Origin: Adiantum capillus-veneris
Lineage: Eukaryota > Streptophyta > Polypodiopsida > Polypodiales > Pteridaceae
Assembly: GCA_014529385.2 (NCBI GenBank)
Contig: CM043947.1
Span: 132,352,891-132,416,890, forward strand
Direction: 5' to 3'
DNA length: 64,000 nucleotides
This document shows, piece after piece, positions 44,801 to 54,790 of this stretch. Each line of letters begins with the position of its first letter. Position 1 is the stretch's first letter. The position numbers were made by a program, and so were the translations under genes. The notes under the pieces were generated by a model. It worked only from the letters and a program-made list of their open reading frames with translations. It was not told where the DNA came from and ran no database searches.

Positions 44801-45250
44801 ACCAAGCGAAAGCAGTCCAAAGGAAGATGCAACGGTTGACGATGCGGAGGCAATAGCGCAAGAGGGAGTGAATGCAGTGCAGCGCATGGTAGCTGGTGAT
44901 GAGAATCTAGATTCTCCCATCTTTCTGAGTGACATGGTGAAGGTGTCAAAGAAGCGCAAGAAAAACAGTGATGGTAAGTGGTAATGGTATTGGACTTGTC
45001 AACTTCTATGCAATGTCTGCATGGGGCTGATGTGTTGTTTTATGACATAGGTGGATCTTCCAAAAAAAATAGACCTTCGGAGTCCACACGTTCAAAGCAC
45101 CATGCTCATCATGCAGATGGAGATATGGGAGAGAGGGAAGCACCCAGATCACCTCCTGCCGTGTAGAAGACTCCCAGAAAGAGTACTCCCCTCCGCAATC
45201 CTTCTAGTGTTTCCCACCCCCCCAAGCCTCGAGTTTGCAAGAAATTGTGA
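41535..45250 (+). CDS. Spliced gene with unknown domain and RING-H2-like finger (copy B)
   Basis: Proposed exons: about 41535-41841, 41985-42116, 42195-42613, 42651-43076, 44196-44973 and 45051-45166 (or to 45250). Junction phases agree at all GT-AG borders I could test (1/1, 1/1, 0/0, 0/0, 1/1), which is strong support for splicing. The protein has a Ser-rich start, an unrecognised domain of about 140 residues, a helical coiled region, a RING-H2-like finger, an acidic tail and a basic KKRKK stretch suggesting nuclear targeting. I do not recognise the family. A RING suggests a ubiquitin-ligase-type or zinc-binding role, which is inference. The first exon start is uncertain. The 42614-42650 gap and the TAG at 45164 may mean decay. 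Confidence 0.6.
41985..42116 (+). CDS. Copy B exon, Ser-rich
   Basis: Acceptor AG at 41983-41984, donor GT at 42117. Encodes STTKVHHGSSADGGSASMLS and a Ser/Lys-rich continuation. It joins the preceding exon (ending 41841, one base of a codon left) in phase across a 143-bp intron that holds a C38 run and a CT tract. The next junction to 42195 is also in phase. Confidence 0.6.
42195..42613 (+). CDS. Copy B exon, unknown domain
   Basis: About 140 residues: RFCYTREELHEEYGLSLEG, VTDQDWLSVFMKKREKGSK, EFVDKCRLLFHKVYQSMPTN, EITHKFATLFVYERC and KVAWAAFGEQVLDHCKKLPG. Two further copies exist at 39543 and 57939, which shows that this is a conserved unit. The pattern of conserved W, F, C and hydrophobic residues suggests a folded helical domain. 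No relation to a named domain is claimed. Confidence 0.65.
42651..43076 (+). CDS. Copy B exon, helical/coiled region
   Basis: 142 codons ending exactly at CAG|GTATGT. Helix-rich, heptad-like sequence: SFISQQVNAQVEQILDAKRD, VLQGQLQELQILRSSMKGVF and RDEVDRLQ. The frame extends upstream to 42621 without a stop. The link to the previous exon needs either a 37-nt intron (42614-42650) or a one-base insertion near 42620. Confidence 0.6.
43077..44195 (+). other. Intron made of degenerate GGTA-rich repeats
   Basis: Starts GTATGT and ends CATGCAG. The first part is a repeat of about 81 bp (starts near 43112, 43192 and 43273: ttatgtggtaatgccctagg...). It then decays into many variants of 'gcccaaggtacttgtcatggtagtttttt'. 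Similar GGTA-rich text follows the decayed copy at 58.33 kb. Open stretches within it (43284-43798, 43880-44140) are Trp/Phe-rich products of the repeat, not genes. Confidence 0.7.
44196..44973 (+). CDS. Copy B exon, RING-H2-like finger and acidic tail
   Basis: 259 codons. It starts with a helical stretch, KEVTDLEALASTCVQQINFY. The finger follows at 44361-44495: C-x2-C (CAAC), then CGHAYHALC (C-x-H-x2-H-x2-C), then CADASC. The last pair is C-x4-C instead of the usual C-x2-C, so the fit to RING-H2 is not perfect. The second half is acidic and Ser-rich and ends with VSKKRKKNSD, a nuclear-localisation-like basic block. Ends at GT 44974. Confidence 0.65.
45051..45166 (+). CDS. Copy B last exon
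   Basis: Acceptor AG 45049-45050; joins in phase to give GGSSKKNRPSESTRSKHHAH, then a TAG at 45164-45166. The same frame continues for 27 codons of similar basic, Pro-rich character (KTPRKSTPLRNPSSVSHPPK) to a TGA at 45248-45250. The TAG could therefore be a premature stop. Confidence 0.6.
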
Positions 45251-45277
45251 CTCTTCAATTGTAATACAAGAATCTGC

Positions 45278-45342
45278 GCCGGGCAAGGCACAGACGCCTA
45301 TACCCCAACAACCTCCCACTTAAAGGCGACTGTGCCTTTAAG
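45278..45342 (-). mobile_element. 3' end fragment of a Copia element (LTR start, polypurine tract, hairpin)
   Basis: 45278-45310 is the exact reverse complement of the first 33 bases of the LTR at 54109. Next to it, in element orientation, the purine tract AAGTGGGAGGT (complement of 45311-45321) is the expected plus-strand primer. A perfect 9-bp stem (CTTAAAGGC / GCCTTTAAG, 45319-45327 and 45334-45342, 6-base loop) lies directly before it. The LTR is truncated after about 35 bp, towards the RING gene. Confidence 0.75.
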
Positions 45343-46140
45343 CAAGGGAACCTAGTCTAAAGACTAAAAAAGGTGAGAGAAAACCGCTCTCAACCGATGC
45401 CCACTGGCTGGCTGTGATCGTGTGCATCCGACTGTCCTGCTCCTGTGTAAGTCCATACACCACCAGACGTACCGCACACGTACTGCAAGTATGTACGCAA
45501 TACCTGCATATCTCCCTCGTGCACTATGCCATCATCAGTCAACAGATGACTGACAACCCCAACTGCATAAACAAGTCACAAACGTGTCCCAGATCAGCCT
45601 ACAACTGAGTCATACATGGACACCTACAAAGAGGAAACAATGGCTGAAAATTCAGCACCCAAATAAGCCCTCAAACCTGCCTAAGCTGAAACCTGCTGAA
45701 AAAACCTCAAGCCATTAGTGCTCGAATCCGGCTACCTAGCTCGTAGCCACACAAGCATACATCACAATACTCACTCCTGTGAGTGTGCCAAGATAACTGT
45801 ACGCTTGTCAAACCCGTGAGCTAATCACCAAGCCCACACTGTGCGGTATCGATGCATACACACGCACAAATAAACTTGCTGCTGTACCTGCTGTAATTCA
45901 AAGCATAATTTCAGCAAATACCTTCTTTGAGTTGGGGAGCTTGCAAGTTGAAAACATGACGATCATGTAGGAGGTGCAATACTAGTGGACCATTGCCTTG
46001 GGCTACTGCTTCTACTTTGACCAGTTGAGCCGGAGTTGCCACTTCTGTCTCAGTGGCTGGCTCAGTAGGATCACCCACTCTCGGGCATTTGCTAGGGACT
46101 TCTAGCTAGCTCTTTCCTTCCATTTTTTCATCCACTTAAT
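45343..46140 (-). other. Probable 3' untranslated part of the Copia fragment
   Basis: GC-richer than its surroundings and without RT or RNase H motifs on the minus strand. One minus-strand open stretch near 45918-46110 reads VGDPTEPATETEVATPAQLV, then NGPLVLHLLHDRH, and ends before a GT. I do not recognise it. By position this would be the region between RNase H and the 3' LTR. Confidence 0.35.
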
Positions 46141-47438
46141 GAACCAATTGCATTATTTTGTGTACTGAAGGAAGAGAGAAAACTTTAGGGTTTTACAGAG
46201 AACCAAAAGCAACCAAGACTTGGCCCAAGACTTGCTTGACAAGCCCCCGCAATTGACCGCCATTGAAAATTGCAATATCAAATGATATTGTGGGGAATGA
46301 TTGCTATGAGCACTCAAATCAATGTATTCTTAATGTATTGATATCATCATTGAATCTAGAAGGCTCTGCAATTTCAAAACATCGATGCAATTGCTTCTCT
46401 TCCACACCGTGTAGATAGCAAACAATAACTTCAATGACGTTTTTTTTATGTGCTCGTGATAGCTTTGTCTTTGACATGGCTATTATAATAAACAATGATA
46501 TATTACCACCAAGAGAATAATTCAAATTTCAACCATGCTCAAATATGAAAATGTTCAATATCAAGACTTAGACAGATTTAAAGTGCGATTATTTGCAACA
46601 AATAAAATATATACAATTTTTAATGATTATATAAGATTTTGTTATCAATAATTGAATAAATGTACATTCAATTTAGAAAACAGATGACTAAAAGTTAACG
46701 TTATGAAAAAGTAGTCCAGTTGTGTGAGTTAAAAACTCTAACACAAGCGCGTGGACACTACTAAACAAAGAACACTAAAAGTTTACGTCACATGAGAGCA
46801 GTCTATTAGACTACGAAAAGTGTACATTACGCAAGCACTAATAGCCAAATTGTGTGAGCTAATAGCTCTAATGCAAGAGTGTTCACTATTATTAAATTGA
46901 TTGAAAATTTAAATAATCAATCTGGTCATTGTTGAAGTGTGAGAAAATCTCTACACAACACAACAATCAAACCATTAATCATCACATTTTGAAAAAATCT
47001 ATATGTCATATTTACAAAGCACACATTGTCGTGTAGTGACACGTACATAGTGTGAAATAAAAACACTCACCTCAATTTTGACACCTTATGATGCATGGAA
47101 ATAAAATCAATCATGTACATATTGTGATATATGCTACAGCGGCTAATGTAGTCGCTATCATGTACATACTTATTTGGGGAGTAGTGGCCCTGGATGTGGC
47201 GCCTTTGCGTATTTTCCTACTTGATAAGATGCCTAATTTGGTTTTGTGATATACATATTTCAAGTGTTCCATGGTGGCACACATTATCTTGCCTATAAAG
47301 ATTAAAGTGGACAAAAACTGCCGAAAATAGCAGCTAACAAACGTCGTTGTAAAATTGCATAAAAAGTGACTCAAAATGGAATATTGATGCAAACTGATTC
47401 ACATTTATAGCTTTTATGCTTATCAGAGTGATTCCATA
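46141..47438. other. AT-rich region, no gene seen
   Basis: Nothing coding was supported. Two imperfect copies of 'ttgtgtgag.taa.a.ctctaa..caag' lie at about 46718-46755 and 46851-46888. Other open stretches are short and unsupported. Confidence 0.45.
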
Positions 47439-48231
47439 ATGTTAGGGATTTTTTCGACACTGTTTGGGATTTTTCGCACCAAAAATGGTCTTTTTTGGGT
47501 CAAAAATGAGTTGAAAATAGCCTAGTTTTGGTCCAAAGTGAAAAAATGGCCTTAAAAATTGACAAATCAGCTAAAATGCCATGGGAAAGAGAGAGAAAAC
47601 TGCTATTAAGTGAAAAACCTGCAATTTTTCTCTATTGTGGGCAATAGCTTCCATGGTTGCCCAATCTATGTGCGTTGCAGTCCCACCTCTCTGTAATCTT
47701 GTATCTGAGCTTGTGAGGGAGTGAATTAGGGTTTCCCCTTATCAAAATGTGTGTGGACTTAAATTTAGAATCTCATAAATCTCTACAAAATCAGAAAATA
47801 ATTTCCGTGAAGGTGGAAGCTCGTATATTCTTTTCAATTGTTTGATGCTACGACTATGTAATTGGGGGCGAGGCTACATGATACCATGAAAGAGGTTTGG
47901 GTTTTGATTGAGATTTGTGCTTCTATGAGCATTGAGGTTTCATGCTAAAAGTTAAGTGTTCTTAATTTCTCCTTTTAAGTGAAATTGAATGTGAATTGGT
48001 AAACCTTTCATCACAAACCCATCTACGGAAACAAGAAAACCCCGAGCACAATAGGGGAGAGGGTTTGTGATTGTCTTGTCACGAACGCTCTTAGATCTTC
48101 ATTCATCTGTAGAAAGAGAGTTGGTGTTTTTCCATAAATGCTTTTTCTTAAAGTATTTGTGACTCTCATGACAAACTCTTACAGCCAGAGTCTCTGCACC
48201 TTCCCAGTAGACCGCACACATCCCGACATTT
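47439..48231 (+). repeat. Possible single LTR upstream of a gag fragment
   Basis: Lies directly before a Gypsy gag fragment. It could begin at TGTTAGGGA (47439) and end at CCCGACA (about 48229), followed by tttctggtgagcccgatgtga, a plausible primer region. There is no second copy in the window, so the boundaries are guesses. Confidence 0.3.
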
Positions 48232-48297
48232 CTGGTGAGCCCGATGTGAAATTGTTGGGATGGGAGTTTGTGGATTGATCTACACACTTTGTTAGCC

Positions 48298-48838
48298 ATG
48301 AATGAGAAGGTAGAGACACATGGGATGCACTTTGACCTTGCAATCGTGCAGATGTTTCAAGCATTTTCCATGTATATGCAGCAACAACAGGCAGTGGAGC
48401 TAGATTTCAACCACCAAAGCACTACAATCTATTGTGAAGAGAATTGACCCGTTTGATGTCAAAGACATCATAAAGTATTTACAGGATTATATGAAGGAAA
48501 TGAAGTTGAAGTGAGTGTGCAAGGAAGACATGGTCCGGAGTTTTGAGTTAGTTTGTGTCCCAGAGATCAAAGACCGTATTAGGGCAATCCAAAATTCTCA
48601 TGGAAGAAATTGGGAGGAATTCAAGCTTGCTCTAAAAGAAGACTACTTTATGGAGGACTGTGAGAGGGTGACCAAAAGAACTTTCTTAGATTGGGTTGCA
48701 ATCCTAAAGAAGGGATTTCTGCTACAGAGCTTCTCACAGAGTTTGAGTGATGCTATGCTCAATGATCACAAATTGAACGAGCTTCCTTGGATAGGGAGAA
48801 GGTAGGACTTTTCCTGATTTTGAATGCAAAAGAAACTT
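48298..48838 (+). pseudogene. Gypsy gag fragment
   Basis: Starts at ATG 48298 (MNEKVETHGMHFDLAIVQMF) and, after a shift, reads RIDPFDVKDIIKYLQDYMKE, SFELVCVPEIKDRIRAIQ, WEEFKLALKEDYFMEDCERV and TKRTFLDWV. This matches the plant Gypsy gag pattern FELVVVPEIRERI...LKEEYFLEDADRVTKRSFLDWV. The text fades at LNAKETF near 48835, where repeats and an acceptor-like site begin. Two stops and one shift make it non-functional. Confidence 0.7.
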
Positions 48839-48841
48839 TTT

Positions 48842-48980
48842 TGTCGGCCTCTATGTTTTTGTCGCTTTTATGTTTCATAAGCACAATGTCTATGTTTTTG
48901 TCGGCCTCTATGTTTTTGTCGCTTTTATGTCAAATATTGCCTCGTGTTTATTTTTCAATGTTGAATGCTGTCTTTTACAG
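48842..48980 (+). repeat. Intron-like spacer with a 35-bp direct repeat
   Basis: ttttgtcggcctctatgttt and the following 15 bases occur twice (about 48839-48873 and 48896-48930), 57 bp apart. The segment ends with tcttttacag, a good splice acceptor, directly before the phosphatase-like exon. Confidence 0.6.
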
Positions 48981-49372
48981 AATGTCCAAAGGAAAAGGGG
49001 ACCCTCAAGTTGCCTGTAGAGGAAATCATCATCATCAGAGATCCCCCAAAGTACATTCCCCCAGTTATCTCCTCCTTGCCATATGATGATCCAACCCGAT
49101 CAGCCCTCATATTAGATCTTAATGGTGTACTTTGTCTTACATGTACACCTAATAAGCATGACCCTTCGTCTGTCCCCGATATTGAAGCTACATCATTTGT
49201 CAAGCATGAGGAGGTAGATGGCAGGTACCTGTTTGTTCCGAAAGATGCACATGATTTTATTGCATGGGCTGTGACATGGGCAAATGTCTACATATGGAGC
49301 AGTGCAATGCTCAGCAGAGTGGGCTCAAGAATTCGAAGATGTTTTCCCCAGGTTCACCAGTTATATTAGTGG
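48965..49372 (+). CDS. FCP1/NIF-like phosphatase exon (partial)
   Basis: Reads PPKYIPPVISSLPYDD, then SALILDLNGVLC, where DLNGVL corresponds to the HAD-family first motif (D-x-D/N-G) of plant NIF/FCP1-homology proteins. About 60 residues later come FVPKDAHDFIAWAVTWANVY and IWSSAM, the usual 'R/KP...F...V.IWSSA' block. The likely true exon start is after the acceptor at 48979-48980. The chain ends soon after motif II-III and later motifs are lost or shifted (a second frame at 49284-49600 reads FEDVFPRFTSYISGWAGQQL). Probably a captured or relict gene fragment. Confidence 0.5.
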
Positions 49373-49658
49373 ATGGGCTGGACAACAGTTATGTGATGTG
49401 GGTAGTTACTGTTTTGGTGGTGGAAGGCCATCCAACATGGAAATTGTGTGGAGGTTGTTGCTGGTGCGGAACGTGCTCTCCCAAGTTGCTGAAATTGACA
49501 TTCCACAAAAGGTGACAATCGATTGGAGGCTGCTCATCAGACACATCCTGTTGGCCAATCTCCTGCTGCAACATCTCCATCCCAATCTCCTGGACCTTTA
49601 GTCTCCATACCTTATGACAATTCTCCACAAGTTCCTGCTGCAATTTTCCTTCTTCTTG

Positions 49659-49698
<40 letters not shown>

Positions 49699-49699
49699 C

Positions 49700-50241
49700 G
49701 TAGACTACTGAAAGGGTAGGTAGAGAGTCTTGCATTCGACTAAATCAAGAACCGTTAAAGTTGTTGGCACAACGCCTTTAGAAATATTAAATATTTATCT
49801 TTTGTCTTTTGAAAATTGCCAACAAAACACCATCCAATAGTGCCACAAGAGGTGTCAAGGACACTACTTTTTGCACCACCAACCCATGCTTTCACCCTCT
49901 AATGAAATTCTCACTATGTTCATGTTATTTTCCGCTACACACAAGTTACTAGGCCATTAAATGTTACAACACTTGATACTGTAATACACACATACTATGA
50001 ACAAATTCCCTCACAAAATTATAGATGTGACCAACAAAATCACTAACTTCATTTGGAGTGGATGGGCTACACTAAGATTTGCTTACCATCACATTTTAGT
50101 ACGACTCCATTTTCAACATTGGAGCTAGTGGCAATAATGTTAGTTGCTGGTTCTCCAAATCTGTAGGTCTGTGTTGGAACAAGAGAAAGAGCTCAGCTTT
50201 GGCAATTCATCTCTGAGGTAGGATGCCCGGTGCAAGGAACT

Positions 50242-50322
<81 letters not shown>

Positions 50323-51235
50323 CCCCATGTCGTCTTCCGTAACTAAAAACAGAAGCACATGAGGAGGGAAAATAAATTTTTAATGGAACATTTGAAATTC
50401 AAAGGACTTGCCCATCCATTTTCAGTATATGCTAACAAGCACAAGTAACTAGCACTGTCCGAGACAACATATTCAGTGACACATTAACATGCTTCTACCT
50501 TAAAGCTTCTCGTAAGATTTTTTGTGAACCAAAGCTACCTCACAAAGTATTTGTGACCTAAATTTCTTGTACTTTTCTAAAATTCTTAAATAATTATATT
50601 CAATCCTATCATACCACGATGTATTACTAGAATATTTTGATTTTGATAAGACAACTGATTGAATGTGATTCATGTTTTTATACTTGTTGATAAAGGAGGA
50701 TTTTGATCTAGTGAATTTCATAAAGGACCACATAGATTTCAATGAGCATGGCTTTCAATTTTGGGGAAGGTATAAAGCACACAACACAATGGATCACTAT
50801 TAATGACTGATGTTTTCTAGTGAAAAATAAACTCAGCTAAATGTAGGTTTTAAACGGATACCAATAATATTCTATACGCATTAAGTTAATGGATGCACAA
50901 GTGGAATAGGTTTCTCATTCAAGAAACCAATAAATTAAGCAAGAAACTAATGATAATAAGTATTGCAACTCTTTATAGATGCAAGTTCAACAAACTAGAA
51001 GAGTCTAAAGCCAAAGATTGACAAACCTTACCTTCTTATCTTGGTGGCTATACAGTCATATCAAATGTTAAGAAGTTTCCACCTTAGATTAAGCAAAAGG
51101 ATGTAGACACATAATTTTAATATTGTTTTCAAACCAATTAGATGTGCTTTAATGACTGCATATTTACAAGAAGTAAGACACGAAAGACTTTGGTAAATGT
51201 CTCAAAAAGATGGAATTCTATCAAAATCACATTTG
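49700..51235. other. AT-rich region with a GA tract, no gene seen
   Basis: A GA tract at 50249-50320 and a shorter one at 49661-49696 just upstream. The remainder is AT-rich without recognised coding or RNA genes. The open stretches around 50140-50742 come from low-complexity sequence. Confidence 0.45.
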
Positions 51236-51239
51236 AACA

Positions 51240-51840
51240 AATAGAGGAGTTAAAAGAGACTCAAAACTCAACAAGAGCTTCAACCAATTGCTCTCAACAA
51301 AGTAGGCAAGTATTGTGAAGGAGAGGATAGTAACACTACCTTGCCTATCAAATATGCTTATATGAAAACTATAGCGATTCTTGATAGTGGGATAGTGGTA
51401 AAATTTGCAGCAAAAAATATATGGAAAGCATGGGAAAATCTTGATATATGTCATAGACTAGGATGAAGTTGCAACTAGTAGATGGACATGTTTAAAGACC
51501 TAGAGAATTACGTGGGAAAATCAAAGTAACATGTTGTGAAATACCATATATGTACACTTTTCCTTAGTAGATTTTGGAAAGGAGTCCAATTAAGATATTA
51601 TCTTAGGAAGACCATTTATGCATAGACTTGACACAATTTAAGGTTGGGGTTACAACTATATTTACTTACAACAAATGAGCGCTATTCCTCAAGGAATCTA
51701 AAAGATCCTTCTATAGAAATGTTGCAAATGATTAAATTGAAGAGTTTGATTCGGCTACAACTAACAATATTGGACTACCCTAATGGAAGATAGACCTATG
51801 GATGTGTGGAGCCTCAGAGTATGGAAGTCAATATCAAGCT
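51240..51840 (+). pseudogene. Gypsy protease fragment
   Basis: Reads LNKVGKYCEGEDSNTTLP, MKTIAILDSGIVVKFAAKN (D-S-G present), then DIILGRPFMHRLDTI and GWGYNYIYLQQ. The wording and the following FDSATTNNIGLP...LWMCGASEYGS closely follow the first Gypsy element at 9.67-10.20 kb. Multiple stops. Confidence 0.75.
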
Positions 51841-51844
51841 CAAC

Positions 51845-52620
51845 AATGTAGGCATGCACTGACAAGGCATCTACAAGTTCATTCCACCCAGTCTCAAGAC
51901 GGATACAATCTCCAACTTCATTTAAGATTTCTTTAGTCAAATTTCCCTTTATAGCTAAATTATCGTAGGTGACCAAACATCTTCACCATCCTCACTCACA
52001 TCTTCAATAAATTTTGATCCTTTGAGCATGACTTCAACGGCCTTCAAGCCAAATGCTACTACTTTAACCATTGAGATAGCATGATTGATTGCCATGTCCT
52101 CAACTAGATTTTTCATCTCTCCTTTGCTGAAGTTGGTCGCCAAGGGCTTCCATGTTTCACTCTTTGAAAAAGAAAATATCTTTACCCAAGGCATCTTTGA
52201 AGCTTTCAGAGTCCCTTCTTGGATGGTCTGGGCTATCACACCAAATCCACCTATTGACAAACCCCTCTCTGTTTGGAGGTCTTTGACTTGACGATTGTCT
52301 AGACGTTTTCCCTTTTTCTTTAAAGCCTTGCTAGCTTTAATTTCAGCTTGCGTATGCCCTTCACAAGCTGTTCAACAATAGATCCATCATTCTTAGAAGC
52401 TACGATAGCAGGTTTTGGTTGTTTCTCATTGTAATAGCAAAAACTAGAGTACCATTGTTCACCACCATCTTGTCTCTTTTGTGCTACCTTTTTGCCAATA
52501 GGGAGATTGCATCTTGTACATCATTCCACCTCATCTTCAAACCTTGCTCTGTATCTTTGTCTTCCAAGCTCGCGGGGTTCACTATGCGTAAAAATTTCAT
52601 ATCACATGTGTTCAAGACAT
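51845..52620 (-). pseudogene. Gypsy gag fragment with damaged zinc knuckle, opposite strand
   Basis: On the minus strand from 52620 downward: VNPASLEDKDTEQGLKMRWN, then NRWIWCDSPDHPRRDSESF. The latter corresponds to the plant Gypsy knuckle C-x-W-C-D-x2-x-H-x4-C with its first and last Cys replaced by Trp and Ser. It continues ATNFSKGEMKNLVEDMA and ends near ETGWNELVDALSVHAY. It faces the protease fragment at 51.24-51.84 kb head-on. Confidence 0.6.
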
Positions 52621-52783
52621 GTTTGTAAAACCCCTTATTTGTGAATTTTTAAAGGAATATAAGTACCCTTTTCTTGTAAAAATTTGTAATTTTTTTTCAA
52701 GTTTGAAAAAGTAGTATCCTTATGTATATATACTTTTGTAAGTTTTAAGAGCTTAATATACCCTTCTGGTGTTGAACTCACGT

Positions 52784-53407
52784 TGGTGCAACCAAAGTTA
52801 GTCGACCATAAAGATGACATGGGCAGGTATGTACATGCTAGCAAGTGCATGGCAAAGAGCTAGAGCAATTACAAAGATCCTACGCTGACAAGTAGCAAAG
52901 AATGTGTATGGGTCGCTGATGCGGTTTATAAGCGAAGAAAGGCTCCAGAAAGGGTTAATTTGGATGGCACATAAAAGAGGTTCAAGGTGAAATATTTTTC
53001 CCTAGAGATGTAGAGCTTGAGTTGTTGAAGGAGTAGGTCCACACGGCTCATCAAACAGAGCTACAGAGCCCAAAATATTTGAGGTTGAAGGTGTAGTGCA
53101 TTATAGATCTGACATGGACAGGGTAGATGGTGCTAGGTAGTCCGAGCCGGTTTCAATGGATATATGTGTAATCCTTGATTTACGGAGTCTATTGATCTTT
53201 TCAGATCAGAAATTTGAGTCATGGATATCAAGATATAGAACTTCAAAATTGTGTCAGGTTCATGTGTGTGACAATTTGACTACTTGGAAGAGCGTATGCC
53301 ATATGGAGATTTTTATAGCTCGACAGGGTCGTCCGCCTAAATTTTTAAGAGCAAGGGGGAGCCCCCCACTAGCAACATTGCTAGTGCTTAGGGGGTATCC
53401 TGCAACA

Positions 53408-53460
<53 letters not shown>

Positions 53461-54108
53461 CCGATGCAAAGGTGGAGAATGATTCCAAGGCCGGTTGAAT
53501 TGGTCAATGGGAAGCCAAAGTGGGTGGCCAAGAGGACAAAACAGAGCCAAACAAGAACAAGGAGAGGTGTCACGTGCAGCGATGTGAGAGAAAGTTCAAG
53601 TGGGAGAGAGTGAGTGTAAGTGGCCAAGGTGCCCACCATGCAGGGATAATACTAAATGAGTAGGCCAAGTGGGTGCAATGCACAAAAATACCAAAAGGAG
53701 CTCAAGTTGAATGCATGAGTAGATTATGAACCCATTTTTTTCTTTTTTTGGCTTATCCACTCCTATAAAAGGAGATGCACACAAATTTTGAAGGGCTTTT
53801 GGTCATTTTGCCGGTACAGATAGCCAGAGAGGGCTGATGACCAGCTCATCAAAGTTGTGCTACTTGAGCCGTTTTGTACAAGTTGTGTTGATGATAGTGG
53901 AATCAATCATTGCTATCTTCTGGCATCAATTTCCCCTTCTCCTTCTCTTCTTTGTTTGTGTGCGCATGCCAACCCCCCCCCCCCCCCCCCCCAAAGGTTT
54001 GTTGTGCAAAGAGAGATAGAGAGAGGTTATGTGCATGTGGAAGGTTGTGAGTTGAGCAGAGCAAGATGATCGAGTCTATTTGGTGTGTTGCAAAGTGTGT
54101 GTGCTATG
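52784..54108 (+). repeat. Long LTR family, copy 1, shortened and interrupted
   Basis: Begins TGGTGCAACCAAAGTTAGTC, matching the copies at 59076 and 62773. It lacks roughly 600-700 bp corresponding to about 59640-60240 of copy 2. It contains the palindrome region (53368-53385), a GA tract (53411-53458) and a C20 run (53973-53992). It ends at 54108 where a Copia LTR begins, although copies 2 and 3 show that the sequence should continue for about 150 bp. Confidence 0.8.
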
Positions 54109-54790
54109 TGTTGGGGTATAGGCGTCTGTGCCTTGCCCGGCCGCCCAGAGTCTGGGCGCCCACTGACTTGTATACCTTATACATAGCATAAGTGTATAGG
54201 GGGCTGCTCACTCTTCTGAGTCTCCCCACCCATATCTGTGTTGTGTGTCTCCTTCTCTCTCTCTCTCTCTCACTCTCTGTCTGTGGTGCTCCCCGATCCC
54301 CTTCAATTGGTATCAGAGCTATGGTGACCGCGGAGAGCACGACGGCTTTGAGACCTTCGAGGCGATAGCTCGCTCGCTCTCGACGGTGGAGTTCGATCGC
54401 GGAGTTTCACGGAGAGCGATTTTAGCTTGAGGAGCATTGTCTTTGGAGCTTAGGAGCTTGGTGTGGTCAAGCTTGGTCGAGGAGGCGGTTGCGGCTTCCT
54501 TGGTGAGAGGAGCTTTTGAGCTCAATGGAGCTCGTTAGAGAAGTGCTCGGCGGAGGAGAGCTTGACATTCGAGTGCTTGGATGCTGTTGTGGCAGAGCTC
54601 TTGTGTTGGATCTTGCATTGAGAGGACATTGCATCACGCAGAGTGGAGCAGGAGCAGGTTCAAGACTGTGTGCAGCTCGTTTTTGCCATTTTCGGGCTCT
54701 AAAACGCAGTTTTTTGCGTTCCAGCCACATGGGCCATTTGCTGCACAACAAGCCATGGAAGAAGCCACCATTTTAAATATTCAACCCCGA
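54109..54790 (+). mobile_element. 5' fragment of a second Copia element (LTR, primer site, leader)
   Basis: LTR 54109-54305 (TGTTGGGG...TTCA, 197 bp), then two bases and TGGTATCAGAGC at 54308-54319, a perfect initiator-Met primer site. About 470 bp of GC-rich leader follows before it breaks off near 54780-54790. No gag was found. It is inserted in the LTR at 52784. The 3' end of the same Copia family lies inverted at 45278-45342. Confidence 0.85.

Noticed and set aside
44426-44959. 177-codon minus-strand open frame
   Set aside because: Shadow of the RING exon on the plus strand; no domain and no splice support on the minus strand.
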